Source of the DNA: Ceratopteris richardii
Taxonomy: Eukaryota; Streptophyta; Polypodiopsida; Polypodiales; Pteridaceae
NCBI GenBank assembly: GCA_020310875.1
Contig: CM035415.1
Location: 194,432,432-194,496,431, forward strand
Direction of reading: 5' to 3'
Length of the DNA: 64,000 nt
Program-made: the position numbers and the translations under genes
In this document: positions 44,407-56,300 of the stretch, piece by piece
How the letters are laid out: each line of letters opens with the position of its first letter
How positions within the stretch are numbered: the stretch's first letter is position 1
The notes under the pieces: model-generated
What the model saw: the letters and a program-made list of their open reading frames with translations, nothing else
The model's database searches: none
What the model was told of the DNA's origin: nothing

Positions 44407-46072
44407 CGTCGGCCTTTAGCCGTTGGTTTTTCCAAGTTTGTGTGTCCATATTTCGTGAGATGCACCTTGACACTTGGAGAAGGACAAATACGTGTGGCCT
44501 TCGGTTGGCCTAGGGTACCTCTCATTTGTTACTTTTTTTAGTAGAATAGTTCATTTCTTTGTTGTCGCACACGAACATCCTCTCTCTCTCTCTTTCTCTA
44601 TCTCATACACATCGAATCTGGCATCATCTCCATCTGTCCTATTCATTTAATGTTAAGTGGGTGGGTGAGTGTCTCCGTCCGCTCCCTCCCACTTCCCATT
44701 TCTTTTTTTAAGTAAACATAGAAAAAAAAAGAAAAAAAAAGGAATCCATATTTATGAGATCACGAGAATTTGAATAGGAAAAGGCTATTTTTCTGTATGA
44801 ATGCGTAAGATTTCCTCCATTTAATGTGCATGCATTTTCGAAGATCGTGGGCTGCCTTTGGATAGAGATTGGGCAGGTGCATGGAAATGCTCAAACGCTT
44901 GGAAGTTAAGTCTCTTCATTGCACCTTGCGCACGCAAGCTGGAGGTCTGGGGCTGCATTATAATTTTATTCCTCTCCGTTTCTCTCTCCTCCTCTGGAAG
45001 ATTCGGCAGATACGTGCTTTGGAAGGTGGGGGGAACCTCCTCCTTTCCATCCCTTCCACTCTCACTGTGGGAGACACTCAGTTCTCCCCCCGTCCAACTG
45101 CGCGTCTCACTTCTGTGGCAGCGTCCACCTTTGGTGCTTCCCCATCACTATTATCTTGAAGGGTTGAAGTGCCTCTGTCGCTCTGCCATCGCCGTGTTCC
45201 ATGCTGGGGTTGGACTTGCCAAGGATTTCGCTCTGTCTCAGAGGTTGCTACACTTTGCGATTGGATCTCTATGCGAGTTCACCATTCGTGGCCATCTGCT
45301 CATGCACGACAGAGCTTTTGCTTCTCTTTTTTCCTGCGCGGACTCATTCTGGTGCCCTCAGGGTCAAGCATCCTCATGCTCCGCCTCACCATCTGCTCTA
45401 AGAGTACTCCTTGAGCGTCGTCATTATCAAAGTACAACTCGCTGGGCAAGAAGCATCGAAAGCTTAAGTCTGGCTATTGGACAAGACTTTGCAATTGCAA
45501 GTTTCTTGGGCCACACACACATCTGGGCAGTCAACTACTTCCCCATGTATGCCATTCCCACTCGGGCTTTGCTCCTTGATTGCCACAGATTAGGGTTGAT
45601 GGCTCAAAATTTCCTAGGTCTTATTAAAATCTCATACCATGCTACTACCTCGGATAGTGATATGAACCGTGATATAAATGGGTAATGTGTTTTAGTTATA
45701 GCTATGAAACGCACGTCTGAATGTGGATATTGAAATTGATAATCTCTGTCCTCGGATACTTCTTACTCAATCTTTCCCTCATGTTTACCTTATGTTTTGA
45801 TGTCTTTGGCATACTAATGGTAATATCAAACCATATGTGGTTATGTTGTTCTTCTGAGTCTCTTATGACCATAATGTTACCACCCTCAAAGGTCCACACT
45901 ACAATTTTTCACCAACACTCTCCTGCATCCCAATCACAAGCGGTCGGTGGCAGATAATGATGTAATACAAATGTTAATTCAAGGAAGTGTAGGCTTGACC
46001 TAGCCGTTTTTATTTTCCCGTCGCTTTGTTAAATGTTGGGTTTAGTTTGTTTTTTTTTTTTTTTATATCCAG

Positions 46073-46210
46073 GTTTCATTGATAGATATGGAAAGATATG
46101 TTGCCTTTCCCATCATTACGAAGAGGCTAATATCTGAAGTTTTCGAAGACATGCCCAAACCAAGGAATTCAGATATGATGAGAGTACTAGTCTGCATAAT
46201 TGCAAACTAA
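46073..46210 (+). other. Exon-like open segment after a strong splice acceptor, in N1
   Basis: A long T-run followed by TATATCCAG looks like a plant 3' splice site. It is followed by 45 open codons (containing MERYVAFPIITKRLISEVF) and a TAA. The segment has protein-like composition, but I do not recognise a family. It may be an exon captured from a host gene, or chance. Confidence 0.3.
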
Positions 46211-46603
46211 GTTCTTTGAAGTTTTGTTGTTCCCGAGTACTGGGTGGTGTTCTTCTTTCCATGCATAAGGTCATTTTAGTGAACATTGGGTACAATTCTA
46301 CATTGTGTCATTACATGATACGAACCATATGTAGGAGGCCATGGGAGCTGCATATATACTCTCTTCCCTTTTAGAAGCATAATTGTTGGAATTATCTTTA
46401 CACAGTCGTACATATTCTAAAAGCGAAGCATTCAAACCATGATGGTCTCTACTACAGTATCGTAATGTTATCTATAAACCATATATTAAAGGAATGTTCT
46501 TTGAATGTTCTTTGATGTTTTTCATATCTACCCATATGAATGAAGCTAGAGAAGGAGGTTGGGTGTGTCCGTGGGAGTGACCTCTAGGATGCCTTGATCA
46601 TGG

Positions 46604-47524
46604 ATATGAATGATAACAACCATGTAGATGTCTTTCTAGGTTGCAATATAATTGTCTACTGGGTAGCTTCAAGTATAATCCTGAGTAAGGAGAATTGGAG
46701 CCTGAGGTACTGTGGGCATGGTGTGTAACTACCTCCGACGGTGTTGTATCCACAACCCTTATCACTCTACGCAATTGATGAAAATAGTTGATGTTGAGAA
46801 CAAACAATTTTCTGGCTACTAATTGGCAGTACTCGATGACCTTTTTTGCTTGACTGTAGCTTTGCATTACAGGACACATGTTCCACATTTGGATGGATTG
46901 TGCACGATTGGGGCCCTGAAGTTTATCCCACATGTATCATGGGGATTTCTGGTCGATAAGCTTTATCTTCAACCAGATCTCTATGTGTTTCAATTTCTAT
47001 TCATGCTGTGCATTGGTGAGAGCGCTCACAAGGGGGGCAATGCAATCTTGAAGGCTAAGAATATTTGTGAGGGCAGCTCTATAATGAACAGCCAATGTCT
47101 TATTTAGGTGCCATAAAAGAAAGTATGACACTATCTCGTGATTATTGTGATGATGCACACTATCGACAATCGTCATAGGTCTATCAAAGAATAAACGTTT
47201 GACCTTTAGAATATACTTGTACCATCGATGGTAATTCTTCGTATGTGTTTTCTACCCTATAGGACCCAACACCTATGCACCTTGAGTTCTATAGGTTCAG
47301 ATTTGCTTCAATGACATTGCATCAGCTCCGGTAGTTGTTCAATTCACTCTTATGCATATGGCTCCACATAATGCACAATAAGGAAGAAAGGAAATATGGT
47401 TTGTAATACTTGCATGAGGGCCAAGGAACCATACTACGCACTCACCCTTTATTCTACTTGTCACATATGCACACGGTGTAAAAATTGCTCTCAGAAATTG
47501 CAACCGTTGCTTGATCATTGTCAT
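46604..47524 (-). pseudogene. Decayed antisense coding-like region in N1
   Basis: On the minus strand long protein-like stretches are separated by few stops: an N-terminal piece (47524-47339, MTMIKQRLQFLRAIF), a piece at about 47240-47030 (HRWYKYILKVKRLFFDRPM), and a 111-codon piece (46936-46598, MWNMCPVMQSYSQAKKV). The interruptions are scattered TAG/TGA codons and shifts. No family is recognised. It runs opposite to N1 transcription, which would fit a transduplicated fragment inserted backwards. Confidence 0.35.
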
Positions 47525-47889
47525 TGGTAAATCTAAAGAGGTTTGATGGTTTATGGTCTACTTGAAGCTTAACAGGTTTTTGACTATGGCTCTTGGGAGG
47601 TTATCTTGTGGTGACTGCCTATGAAGATGAACTTGGTGCTATTCAGCTGAAAGTCCCCAAAATGGTCACTCTTCATGAACTTAATGCATTTTCTCTTAGG
47701 CCACTAAAGCTAGAATGTAGTGTATGCTTGTTGTAAGGTTATGCAATTAAATATATTTCTGGACTAGGATCGAAAGGTCGTCACATGTTTTGGAATCCCT
47801 TGGAGCTTCCACCTAAAGGATAACCTATTTTTGATTTTCTGTGGCTTACCATAGGCTTCACACTTTCTTGTGGTCTTTTGAAGGTTTTT

Positions 47890-48168
47890 TCAAGCCCCAC
47901 CAAGGAGTGATACACAAGTTGACACCTTTAGGCACCTCATATCTATGCATTCATCATATATATGATCTTCTTGCTTGATGAAAAGCTTGCAGGTGACTCG
48001 AGCATATTGATTCTTCTCCTTGGGGAAGCAATCCCTTGGAATGATTAAAGAACTTTTGGGGATACTGAATTCTTTTTGCTGATCTTTAAATGAGAAGTTA
48101 ATTGTGTACTCAATTACTCTTGACTCTGAGTGTTGCAGGTTTGAAACGAAGGATGATGGTGCTACCAT
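47890..48168 (-). other. Short antisense ORF of unknown origin in N1
   Basis: This is a 92-codon frame (MVAPSSFVSNLQHSESRVIE) upstream, on the minus strand, of the decayed coding-like region. Composition is protein-like and hydrophilic with no known motif. It may belong to the same captured fragment. Confidence 0.25.
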
Positions 48169-49546
48169 GTCTTATGAAGTTTCTGTAGCATGCTTCTGTC
48201 ATAGTCATTAGAAAGGGATAACATGCTTGTTTCCCTCAATATGATGGTATTGGTTGCATGTGACCACTTATGTTCAAAAGGCAATTAGTAATACCATAGG
48301 GTTGATGTGTGAATATTGTGTGAAGAATGGCTTGCTCTAGGAGTGTGTCTGCCCAATATTTTAGGCATAGAATCTAAAGGGTTTGTTTTGATCTTGCAAA
48401 GTTACTGGAAGTGTGGGTGGATTTAGACTTGTTCACATGCAATAGTCTCAATGGTGTGAATGTTACTTGATGCTTGTATTCATTGACCCATTAATAGGAA
48501 TTTGGTCCAAGACTGCACAAACTCTTGCTACCTGTTAATGCATCTCTCTTGAGTCTACTCTTTATTAATGCAAGTAGCAAAATTCTTGGGTTGGTGCATA
48601 ATGCTCTCATGATGTAAGCATGTATTCTTTAAAGGATATTTGCAGGTGAGAATGTACATAGGGGGTTGAATTTTTTTTAAGTACGAAGTCATGAATGAGT
48701 GATTGTTTTTTGCTAGAGAAGTAACTCTCTAGTTTCACAAAGCTCATTTAAGGCTTATGTTTTGCATTACAGGCCAACATATTTAGAACATTGATCCTCC
48801 TTACCTCCTATAGATGATTTGCTACTGTGCTTTGCAGGAATAGTGTTGGATAAGTTGTTTGAGTCTCACGAATGCTTGTAAGATGCTAGGACTCATAAAG
48901 TTGCATTATTATCTACTGATTTTATGAGCACAGAACACTCATGTTAAATTGCAAGCTTCATTGACTAGAAGCTTAGTATAAATGATGGCAGGACCATAGG
49001 CTACATTCATCTCATGCTTTACATTGCAAAAATGTCCCACTTTCACTTGAAAATAACAGAGTATGGAATCATTGAGACATAAGGGACAGACACTCATGGT
49101 CTTGATAAGGGCTCCTTGTTTCAGGACTATGGTTTTTCTTTTCTTTGCAGGAGCAAGACGGTTTTTCATACAGACTTCTCTCTAATAGAGCAAGTCTTGT
49201 GGCAATGGATGCCCCCTGAAGTGAAAACTAAAAATGGAATTAACATTTTTTTGTTGCTTCTTTTCAAAAATCAGTCTACTTGTTGTGTATGTTTAATTTT
49301 CAGGTATTGGAGCTTTGAGTGAAGGCATGGGAAGGAGGCTGGGCTGACTGCCCCCCCAGGGGATTGTGTCGCTCAGCACTGCTGGATTAGAGATTTGCAG
49401 GCAGACGGCTTGCTGATTCAAAAGATTTGCAGCCTTGCAAAATTCAGATTGGAACTGCTGCATATTTGAAGAGTTGAAGACTCCAAACTTGGACCAGTTC
49501 GGCACTATATGCTTCTCTCTTAGCTTTGTCGAGGACGACAAAGTCT

Positions 49547-49559
49547 AGGAGGAGGAGGG
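49547..49559 (+). other. Polypurine tract of N1
   Basis: AGGAGGAGGAGGG directly abuts the 3' LTR. Confidence 0.9.
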
Positions 49560-50200
49560 TGTTGTTATAAGGGTTGCCCACAATTTCCTCATGCAATGGC
49601 ACCCTCTAGCCCTCATAAAAATATCTCTTTTTGTATTTAGGAGATGTCCATATGAACACTCTCCTAAAACCCCTTTTTGATAGTTCCTCTAGTCTATGGT
49701 ATGGAAGCCTTTTCAAATAAAATCTCTTTTTGCACACATCCATAGATTTCCCACGTAGATTTCCCACGCATATATTTGTATTGAAGAGGGTGGTTGGAAG
49801 GAATATTTGAAAAGATCTAGAGAGATATGAGCATGTGCTCCTTTTTGACTAGTCAAAAAGAGCACATGAGAGAATGAGCTGAGCCTATAAATAGAGGCTA
49901 TTTCTTGTAAAGAGGAGGTCCCTTGGCCATGGCCTTGGCCTCCATTTTGATAATGGAAGAAGGTGTCATTTGCTACTCTCCTGTTTCCTTGTGTGCAAGG
50001 CGATGATCTTGGTGTATGGATTTGCATGTGTGTGTGCATGCTTGGGAGGATGTTCCCCTTTGGTCCTTGTGACGTTGGCCATTGTTGCCATTGCTCCATG
50101 AGCGTGGGTGAACCTCTCCTCTCATTCTTTGCCCCAACTTGGAGAAACCTCTCACTTCCATGTGAGGCGGTTAGGGTCTGTTGCTCCCCTTTTCTCAACA
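49560..50200 (+). repeat. 3' LTR of N1
   Basis: This 641-bp LTR has TATAAATA at 49886-49893. On its antisense strand the LTR happens to be open in frame with G gag, producing an artificial 794-codon ORF (52097-49713). Confidence 0.95.
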
Positions 50201-50205
50201 CATGT

Positions 50206-52081
50206 GTTGCTAATCTTACATCATTTGTAACTTCTCCATGCCTCTGGGGTTGAAATTCTACTTCATGGAAGTATTCTTCATCTGATGCAAATGGTGGGTC
50301 CATAATGATTGACTCTAGATCGGAGTCACTTGCATCCTCAAATGCATCAGGGCTAGGTTCGCATTCTTCTAGAATTGCCTCTCCCATGATTGGCTCTATG
50401 GAGAAGACTGAAATGTCATAGCCATCCTCATCACAGTGAGGTGTCCATTGTTCTTCATTGATGGCTACGTCCATTGTTGCTAAAATTTCTGCCCAGCCAT
50501 GGGGTTCGAATTCCTCGTCTGGAAAAACTACAGGTGCATAGGCTGGGTCTTGAATGGGTCTATGGGTTTCGTTTGCACCTATTTCTCTGGCCTTTTCTCT
50601 CTTCTCTTCCTCTACTGCTACTTTGCACATCCATAAGTGAGTGTCTTCATGCATCCATGAGGATCCAGACCCTATGGAATGCACCGATTCTGTATCATCT
50701 TTGGCTCTATGGATGGGATTCCATTGGATAGGAGGGACATCTCTATGAGAATAATCCTTGAGATTGACTTTGGTCGTAACACCCAAGTGTTGCAAATACA
50801 AGGAGTTGGTTCCCCAATCCTGTACCACTTGCAACTGTCGCATAAATGGTCTTCCCAAAATCATCTCATAAGCATGATTTTTGCTGAAGTCACATATAGC
50901 AAAACTATGCTCAAACTCGACACCACAAGTGGTGAGAGTTATTCCTTCTAGCAATCCTAGGGGTCTCTCTATGTGACCATCGGCCATTTGCAATTTCATT
51001 CTCGTTGGCCTGAGTGCTTGCTTGCCCCAACGCTTCCATAGGGAAATGGTGGCAATTGCAACTCCTGCACCTGAGTCCAAACTTGCCTTGGTGGTGTACT
51101 CCTGGTAGGTGATGGGAAGATAGGTGTTCCCTTCTTCACCTTCACACATATCTCCTATCTTATCCAAGGGGATTTCTGGCACTGTCCTATGGGATCCTAC
51201 CCGGGAACGTGGTTTTGCAACTTCAGTCACTTGACTGGCTACATCTTTCCGCGCTTCTGGTCTATCCTTAGGCAGTTCTTCCAACTTGAGATTACACTGC
51301 ACGTTAGTGTTCTTCACTACCTCTGTGTTCCTAGGTATGACTGAATCTTCGTTTCTTACCATGACTGTAGGTGCTCTCATACATGTGGACTTTGCTTCCC
51401 ATGGTCCTGTGAAGTGGGGTAACTCTTGTATGGAATTAGATTCAAAGTCCACTCTCTCGTGAGATTGAGTACTCTCATGTTCCCCGTAAATAGATGGGAT
51501 GTCTTGTGGGAACTGGTCGTGTGCATCATCCACAAGTTCAAAGGGAGGGGCGACATCACTTTCGTTATCCCATTTGTCTTCTTGAATTTCTCGTAGGAAG
51601 TCTGGTGCAAACCGATTCATAGAAGAAGAAGTGTCTGGCTCCGTAGAATTAGGCGCGTAAGCAACCTGGGAAGGAGGGCTTATTCTATCGTTGGCTCTCT
51701 CCTCGTTCTCATAGATGGCTGGAGCACAAGCGTCCTGGGGAGGGTTATTTATTCTATTACTTTTCCGAACAGGCTCATATGCTCCCTGAGACGGAATGTA
51801 GGCAACCTGTGGAGGTACGTAAGCTTTCGAGGGAGGCTTATCTGCCTTTTGGGGAGGAAGATAGGCTTCTTGAGGGGGCGCATGGGCTTCCTGAATAGGC
51901 TGGCTTATCCGTTCCCTTGCCCTTTCCTTTCTTTGAGGGGTAGGTTCCTTTTCTGATTGTGCAATTAGCCTCTCTATTCTTTCTAGTAGTCCCTCAAAAT
52001 GTAATTGCGTCTTAGCTGAGCTAGAGATGTTAAAGAGGCGGCTAGCTTCGAACATGGCTTGAGCCAATTCCACCATCTTAG
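50206..52081 (-). pseudogene. G gag C-terminal linker and first protease
   Basis: This is open on the minus strand from the C3 insertion point. It starts in the segment equivalent to A KMVEQAQAILETS (here KMVELAQAMFEAS). A linker contains repeated P-P-Q-x-A-Y units (EAYLPPQ, KAYVPPQ, VAYIPSQ, GAYEP). Protease 1 follows with SLDSGAGVAIATISLW and ILGRPFMRQL. An acidic spacer leads to ATHV, where the frame joins TPKEEG at 33232 after undoing the inversion. The gag core and zinc knuckles would lie beyond the C3 insertion and are not in the window. Confidence 0.88.
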
Positions 52082-53102
52082 TGTTGGTGCATGACAATCA
52101 TCAATTGAAGGATTATGGAGAGATGAAGTCAAGGAGTCAAGAAGAGAACAAATTCAGATGGTTGAAGGAAGGGCATATTCAGAAAATCCAAAGACATGTA
52201 CACATATGTATATTAGCTGACTTATACCTTTGTCTAGTCATACACTTGTATATATTCATCTATAAATATGTTGGAAAATGTCGGGCAAAGCGAGCATGAG
52301 AAGATGAGAGAATAGTGAGAGAGAAATTAGTGTCATTAGACACATGAAAAGTGAGTGAATTGTCCATCCTCACTTAGATGTAAGTTTTCTGAGAAATAGA
52401 AAAATTTTGCACTCGATATTTTGCTGTCTGCTCCTTCTGTGTTTAATCTTTTGAGAAATCCTTTTGCACGTGTCTAAGTCCATAGCTAATCTATCTATGG
52501 CTAGAATTTGAGAGATTAATTTCAATCAGGCTGTGAGAATTTTGATTAGGAACATTCATATGTAAGAATGTTCTAAGAGTCGAAAAATCTGGCGCACATT
52601 TCATCTTCAAAGAAATGGTCAGTGCTCAGTCCACAGTGTAAAGTTTTACACAAATGAGGGCTCAAAATCTAAGTTGGAAGGTAAGCCATCTATGGCTAGA
52701 AGATCTTGATCAAACGGGTTCAGAGTTGGGAGAACCAGTGCTAAGAAGTTGCAGGTGTCAAAGTCGCCATTGCAGAGAAGCACTTTCTGACATAGGTAAA
52801 GTGTTTCACACATTTCTCAGTGTGTACTTAATCTTTTTGAGAGATTTAACTTGGCAAAGTTGCGCAACCTTAAGGTGAAGTGTTGTGCAAAGTTTTATCA
52901 AAAACTTTACAGGATTGATTAGTCAATGAGTGACTAATCTGCAGCAGACTTTTCTGAAGAAACTGAATTTTTCAGAATAATCAATTTTCTGATAATTTGG
53001 TGAAGATTCTCTAAATTAGGTGGAGTCTAAAGTTGATCTTGATATAGAGGTGATCTAAATTCAAGGTCAACTTGTTCTTTTGGAGATTAACACTCTCCAT
53101 CA
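52082..53102 (+). repeat. 5' LTR of C3
   Basis: This 1,021-bp LTR has TATAAATA at 52261-52268 and ends CTCTCCATCA. It is related to, but clearly diverged from, the C2 LTR. Confidence 0.94.
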
Positions 53103-53103
53103 G

Positions 53104-53115
53104 TGGTATCAGAGC
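53104..53115 (+). other. PBS for initiator tRNA-Met, C3
   Basis: TGGTATCAGAGC lies one base after the LTR. Confidence 0.95.
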
Positions 53116-53325
53116 AGGTTGTGTCAAAATTGAAGTGAAGAAAACTCCGACTATTGTAGAAGTACAAATCTTTACATCTTGAAGGTGCAGAAGGGTAAAG
53201 GTTGAAGAAAACTTGAAGGAAGACATACAAAGAGCATCAAAAGGATCAGAAGGAGCAACATTCGAAGTAAAGGTACATTTATTATCTGTAAAGGTTAAAG
53301 ATTTGAAGCTATAGGTGAAGTAAAG

Positions 53326-56300
53326 ATGGGAGATAGTCTCCAAATTGAAAAGTTGGATAGAGAGAACTATCCTGCATGGTCTATGAGAATGGAAGCTCAT
53401 CTTATGAGCAAAGATCTGATAGGATACATCACAGGAGATGAAGAAAAGCCAGAATTCAGAGATCCTAGTGTTCCAACTAGGGAGGAGCTTGCAGATTTGA
53501 AGAATTGGATGAAGAAGGATGCTCAAGCAAGAAGCATCATCTACATGGCAGTCAATGACTATTTGCTTCCTCACATTAGAGGACTTGAGAGTGCTTGTGA
53601 CATTTGGAATGCTTTGGAAGAGCATTTCCAAAATACAACCAAATCAAGGAAGGCTTCACTATGGGCAGAGTTTACTACCTTCAAGAAGAAGGCCTCACAA
53701 TCAATTTCTGATTATGTGACAAAGATGAAGGACATTGCAGATTCTTTAGGTGCAGTTGATGAAGATATTGAAGAAGACAAATTGGTAAGACAAATACTCA
53801 CAGGGCTAAGAGGAGATGAGAAATGGAAGCCTTTCATTTTATCTACAGAACTTTCATTAGATCATTTTACTCCTGATTTGAATCAATTGTTAGGTCATAT
53901 GCTAACTTTTGAGAATGATGTCAAAGGAGATGTTGATAAGAGTGCAGGTCATGCAATGTATTCTAAAGACAAGAAGAAAGCTAACAAAGGGAAGCAACAA
54001 TCAGGTGAAGAAGAAGGTACATCAAACCAAGCAAATTTCATAAGAGGAAGAGGAAATGGCAGAAGTAGAGGAAGAGGCAGAAACAACAAAGAGAATGCAA
54101 GAGCTTGTTGGATATGTGGTAAGACCAATCATCTATCTCATGATTGTTGGCATAATAATCAAAACAATGGTAATTATCAGAACTTTAATCAAAGAGGAAG
54201 AGGAGGTAGATTTCAGAGAGGAAATTTCAGAGGTAGAGGTGGTAGGAATTCTTTTGGAAGAGGTGGAGGAAGAAGCTTCCAAAATCAATCCTATAATAAC
54301 ACCTACTACAACTATGCATCAGATCAAAAGGAGGACTCGACTCTCATTATGAATACATGTGAAACTTCACATGAGGACATGAGAGTGTTTTATATTGATT
54401 CAGGATGTAGTAATCATTTGAGTGGAAATATTGCTTTGATGACTGACCTAGATCATAATGCAATTAATCATACAGTTCAGACAGGTGATAATACAAAGCA
54501 TAAGGTAAAGTCAATTGGTTCAGTCAAGGCTAAGGATGGGAGCACTCTTCTGAGTAAGGTACTTTATGTTCCCACAATTCCAAAGAATTTGATCAGTGTA
54601 GGTCAAATTGTGGAAAAAGGTTATGAGGTAAGGTTTACCAATGATGGAGTTTATGTGGAAGACCCTAGTCAAGGGTATAAACAAGTTATTGCAGGAAAGA
54701 AAGAAGGAAGGCTTTTCACATTGAAGGTACAAGGAAATGTTGGACATGCTATGTTCACATATGGAGAGCAGAAGGTGTCAGAATTGGATCTTTGGCACAA
54801 AAGACTTGGACACTTTAATGAAAGAGGTATCAAAGAAATGATTAACAATGATTCAGTACTTGGAATGCCTAACATTGCAGGTCAACACATGACATACAGA
54901 TGTGAGGCATGTCAATTAGGTAAGGCTCATAAGCAATCCTATTCCAAGCATGGGTTTATGTATTCAGAAAGACTTGAATTGGTGCATACAGATGTGTGGG
55001 GTCGTTCAAAGGACTTTAGTATAAATGGTTCAAGATATTATGTCATATATGTTGATGATGCTACCAGGTGGATCACAATTTATGTGATTAAGGAAAAGTC
55101 AGAAGTGTTTAATACATTTAAACACTATCATGCATATGCAGAGAGGATTACAGGTCAAAAATTGAAGAGACTAAGGTCAGATGGAGGGGGAGAGTATTTT
55201 TCAAATGAGTTCAATGATTATTTGTGGAATGCAGGTATAAAGAGAGAAGTTACTTGCAGGTACTCTCCTCAACAAAATGGGGTAGCAGAAAGAAGAAATA
55301 GGACTCTTGTTGAGTTTGCAAGGTCCATGATGAAAGAGAAGAATTGCCCAAATTATTTGTGGGCTGAGGCTGTTAATACAGCTACATATTTGGTTAATAG
55401 ATTGCCTTGTAAAGCTTTGCAGGGTATGACACCATATGAAGCTTGGTGGGGTAAGAAACCTACTTTGGATCATTGCAGAATATTTGGATGCTTGGCATAT
55501 GCATATGTGCCATCTCAATTGAGGCATAAGTTGGAGCCTAAGGCAGAGAAGTATGTATTCATTGGTTATGATGATAAACAAATGGGATACAGGTTGTGGA
55601 GTCCATCCACAAAGCAATTTATTGTATCCAAGGATGTTACATTTGATGAGCAAGGTACTTGGTATGCAGGTAAATATAATGTACATGCAGATGATGAAGA
55701 AGTAGTGGAACAAAGAAAAGGTAAAGCAAAGATTCAATTACTTGATGAAAGTGAGAACAATGAAGTGCAGGTTGAAGTTGAAGAGAGGCCAAGGTTTGAT
55801 CCAGAATGTGATGAACCAGAGACCTCAAGAAGTGCAGAAGTTAGGAGATCATCTAGGCACAAATGGCAACCTACAAGGTATAGCTATGACACTTCATTTT
55901 TAACTACTAAAGATTATGCTTATTTGGTAAAAGCAGATGAAGAACCTTCTACATATGAAGAAGCCAAAGGGAAGAAGATTTGGGAAGATGCTATGCAAGA
56001 GGAGTATGATGCATTGATAGAGAATCAAACATGGATTTGGTTCCTAAACCTAATAGTCAGAAGATCATTGGATGTAAGTGGGTTTACAAAACAAAGAGAT
56101 TTGCAGATGGAAGAGTGTCTAGGTACAAAGCTAGACTTGTTGTGAAAGGGTATGCACAGACATATGGAGTGGACTATGATGAGACTTATAGTCCTGTGGC
56201 AAAGATGACAACCATCAGGACACTCATTGCAATTGCTGCTTGTAAAGGTTGGAAGTTGTCTCAATTAGATGTTAAAAATGCTTTCTTGAATGGTTACATT

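Larger units (their letters stand above)
44407..49546 (+). other. N1 internal region, no retroelement coding sequence
   Basis: This is 5.1 kb of AT-rich sequence with a CT microsatellite at about 44580-44606, an A-rich run near 44720-44745 and a T-run at 46048-46064. The longest plus frame (44858-45685) opens with TTG and lacks a plausible start or motif, so I do not call it a gene. Two stretches look like decayed host-type coding sequence (separate entries). The region from about 48200 to 49540 shows pyrimidine-CAG acceptor-like sites but no recognisable protein. Confidence 0.75.
43745..50200 (+). mobile_element. N1, complete non-autonomous LTR element
   Basis: This has two 641-bp LTRs, a tRNA-Asp PBS, a polypurine tract and a 5.15 kb internal region without any gag, protease, RT or integrase motif in any frame. 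The LTRs differ at about five sites by eye, so it is fairly young. Flanks (CAACG left, CATGT right) do not match; they match the flanks of the lone LTR at 32588-33226. It would need proteins from another element, presumably a gypsy one given the shared primer site. Confidence 0.93.
26848..52081 (-). mobile_element. Gypsy-type element G, internally inverted and nested
   Basis: In minus-strand order this has gag/protease (52081-50206), an inverted block with RT to PR2 (33232-43744, now plus), pol tail (32582-31974), ORF3, ORF4 and a 3' LTR. Two N1-family insertions bound the inverted block, C2 lies inside it, and C3 cuts gag at 52082. When the insertions and one copy of each duplication are removed and the block is flipped, every junction is in frame. 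The 5' LTR, PBS and gag N-terminus are not in the window. Confidence 0.88.

Noticed and set aside
44858..45685. 275-codon plus-strand ORF in N1
   Set aside because: It opens with TTG, has no early ATG, no recognisable domain and low-complexity composition. It is likely chance in a non-coding internal region.
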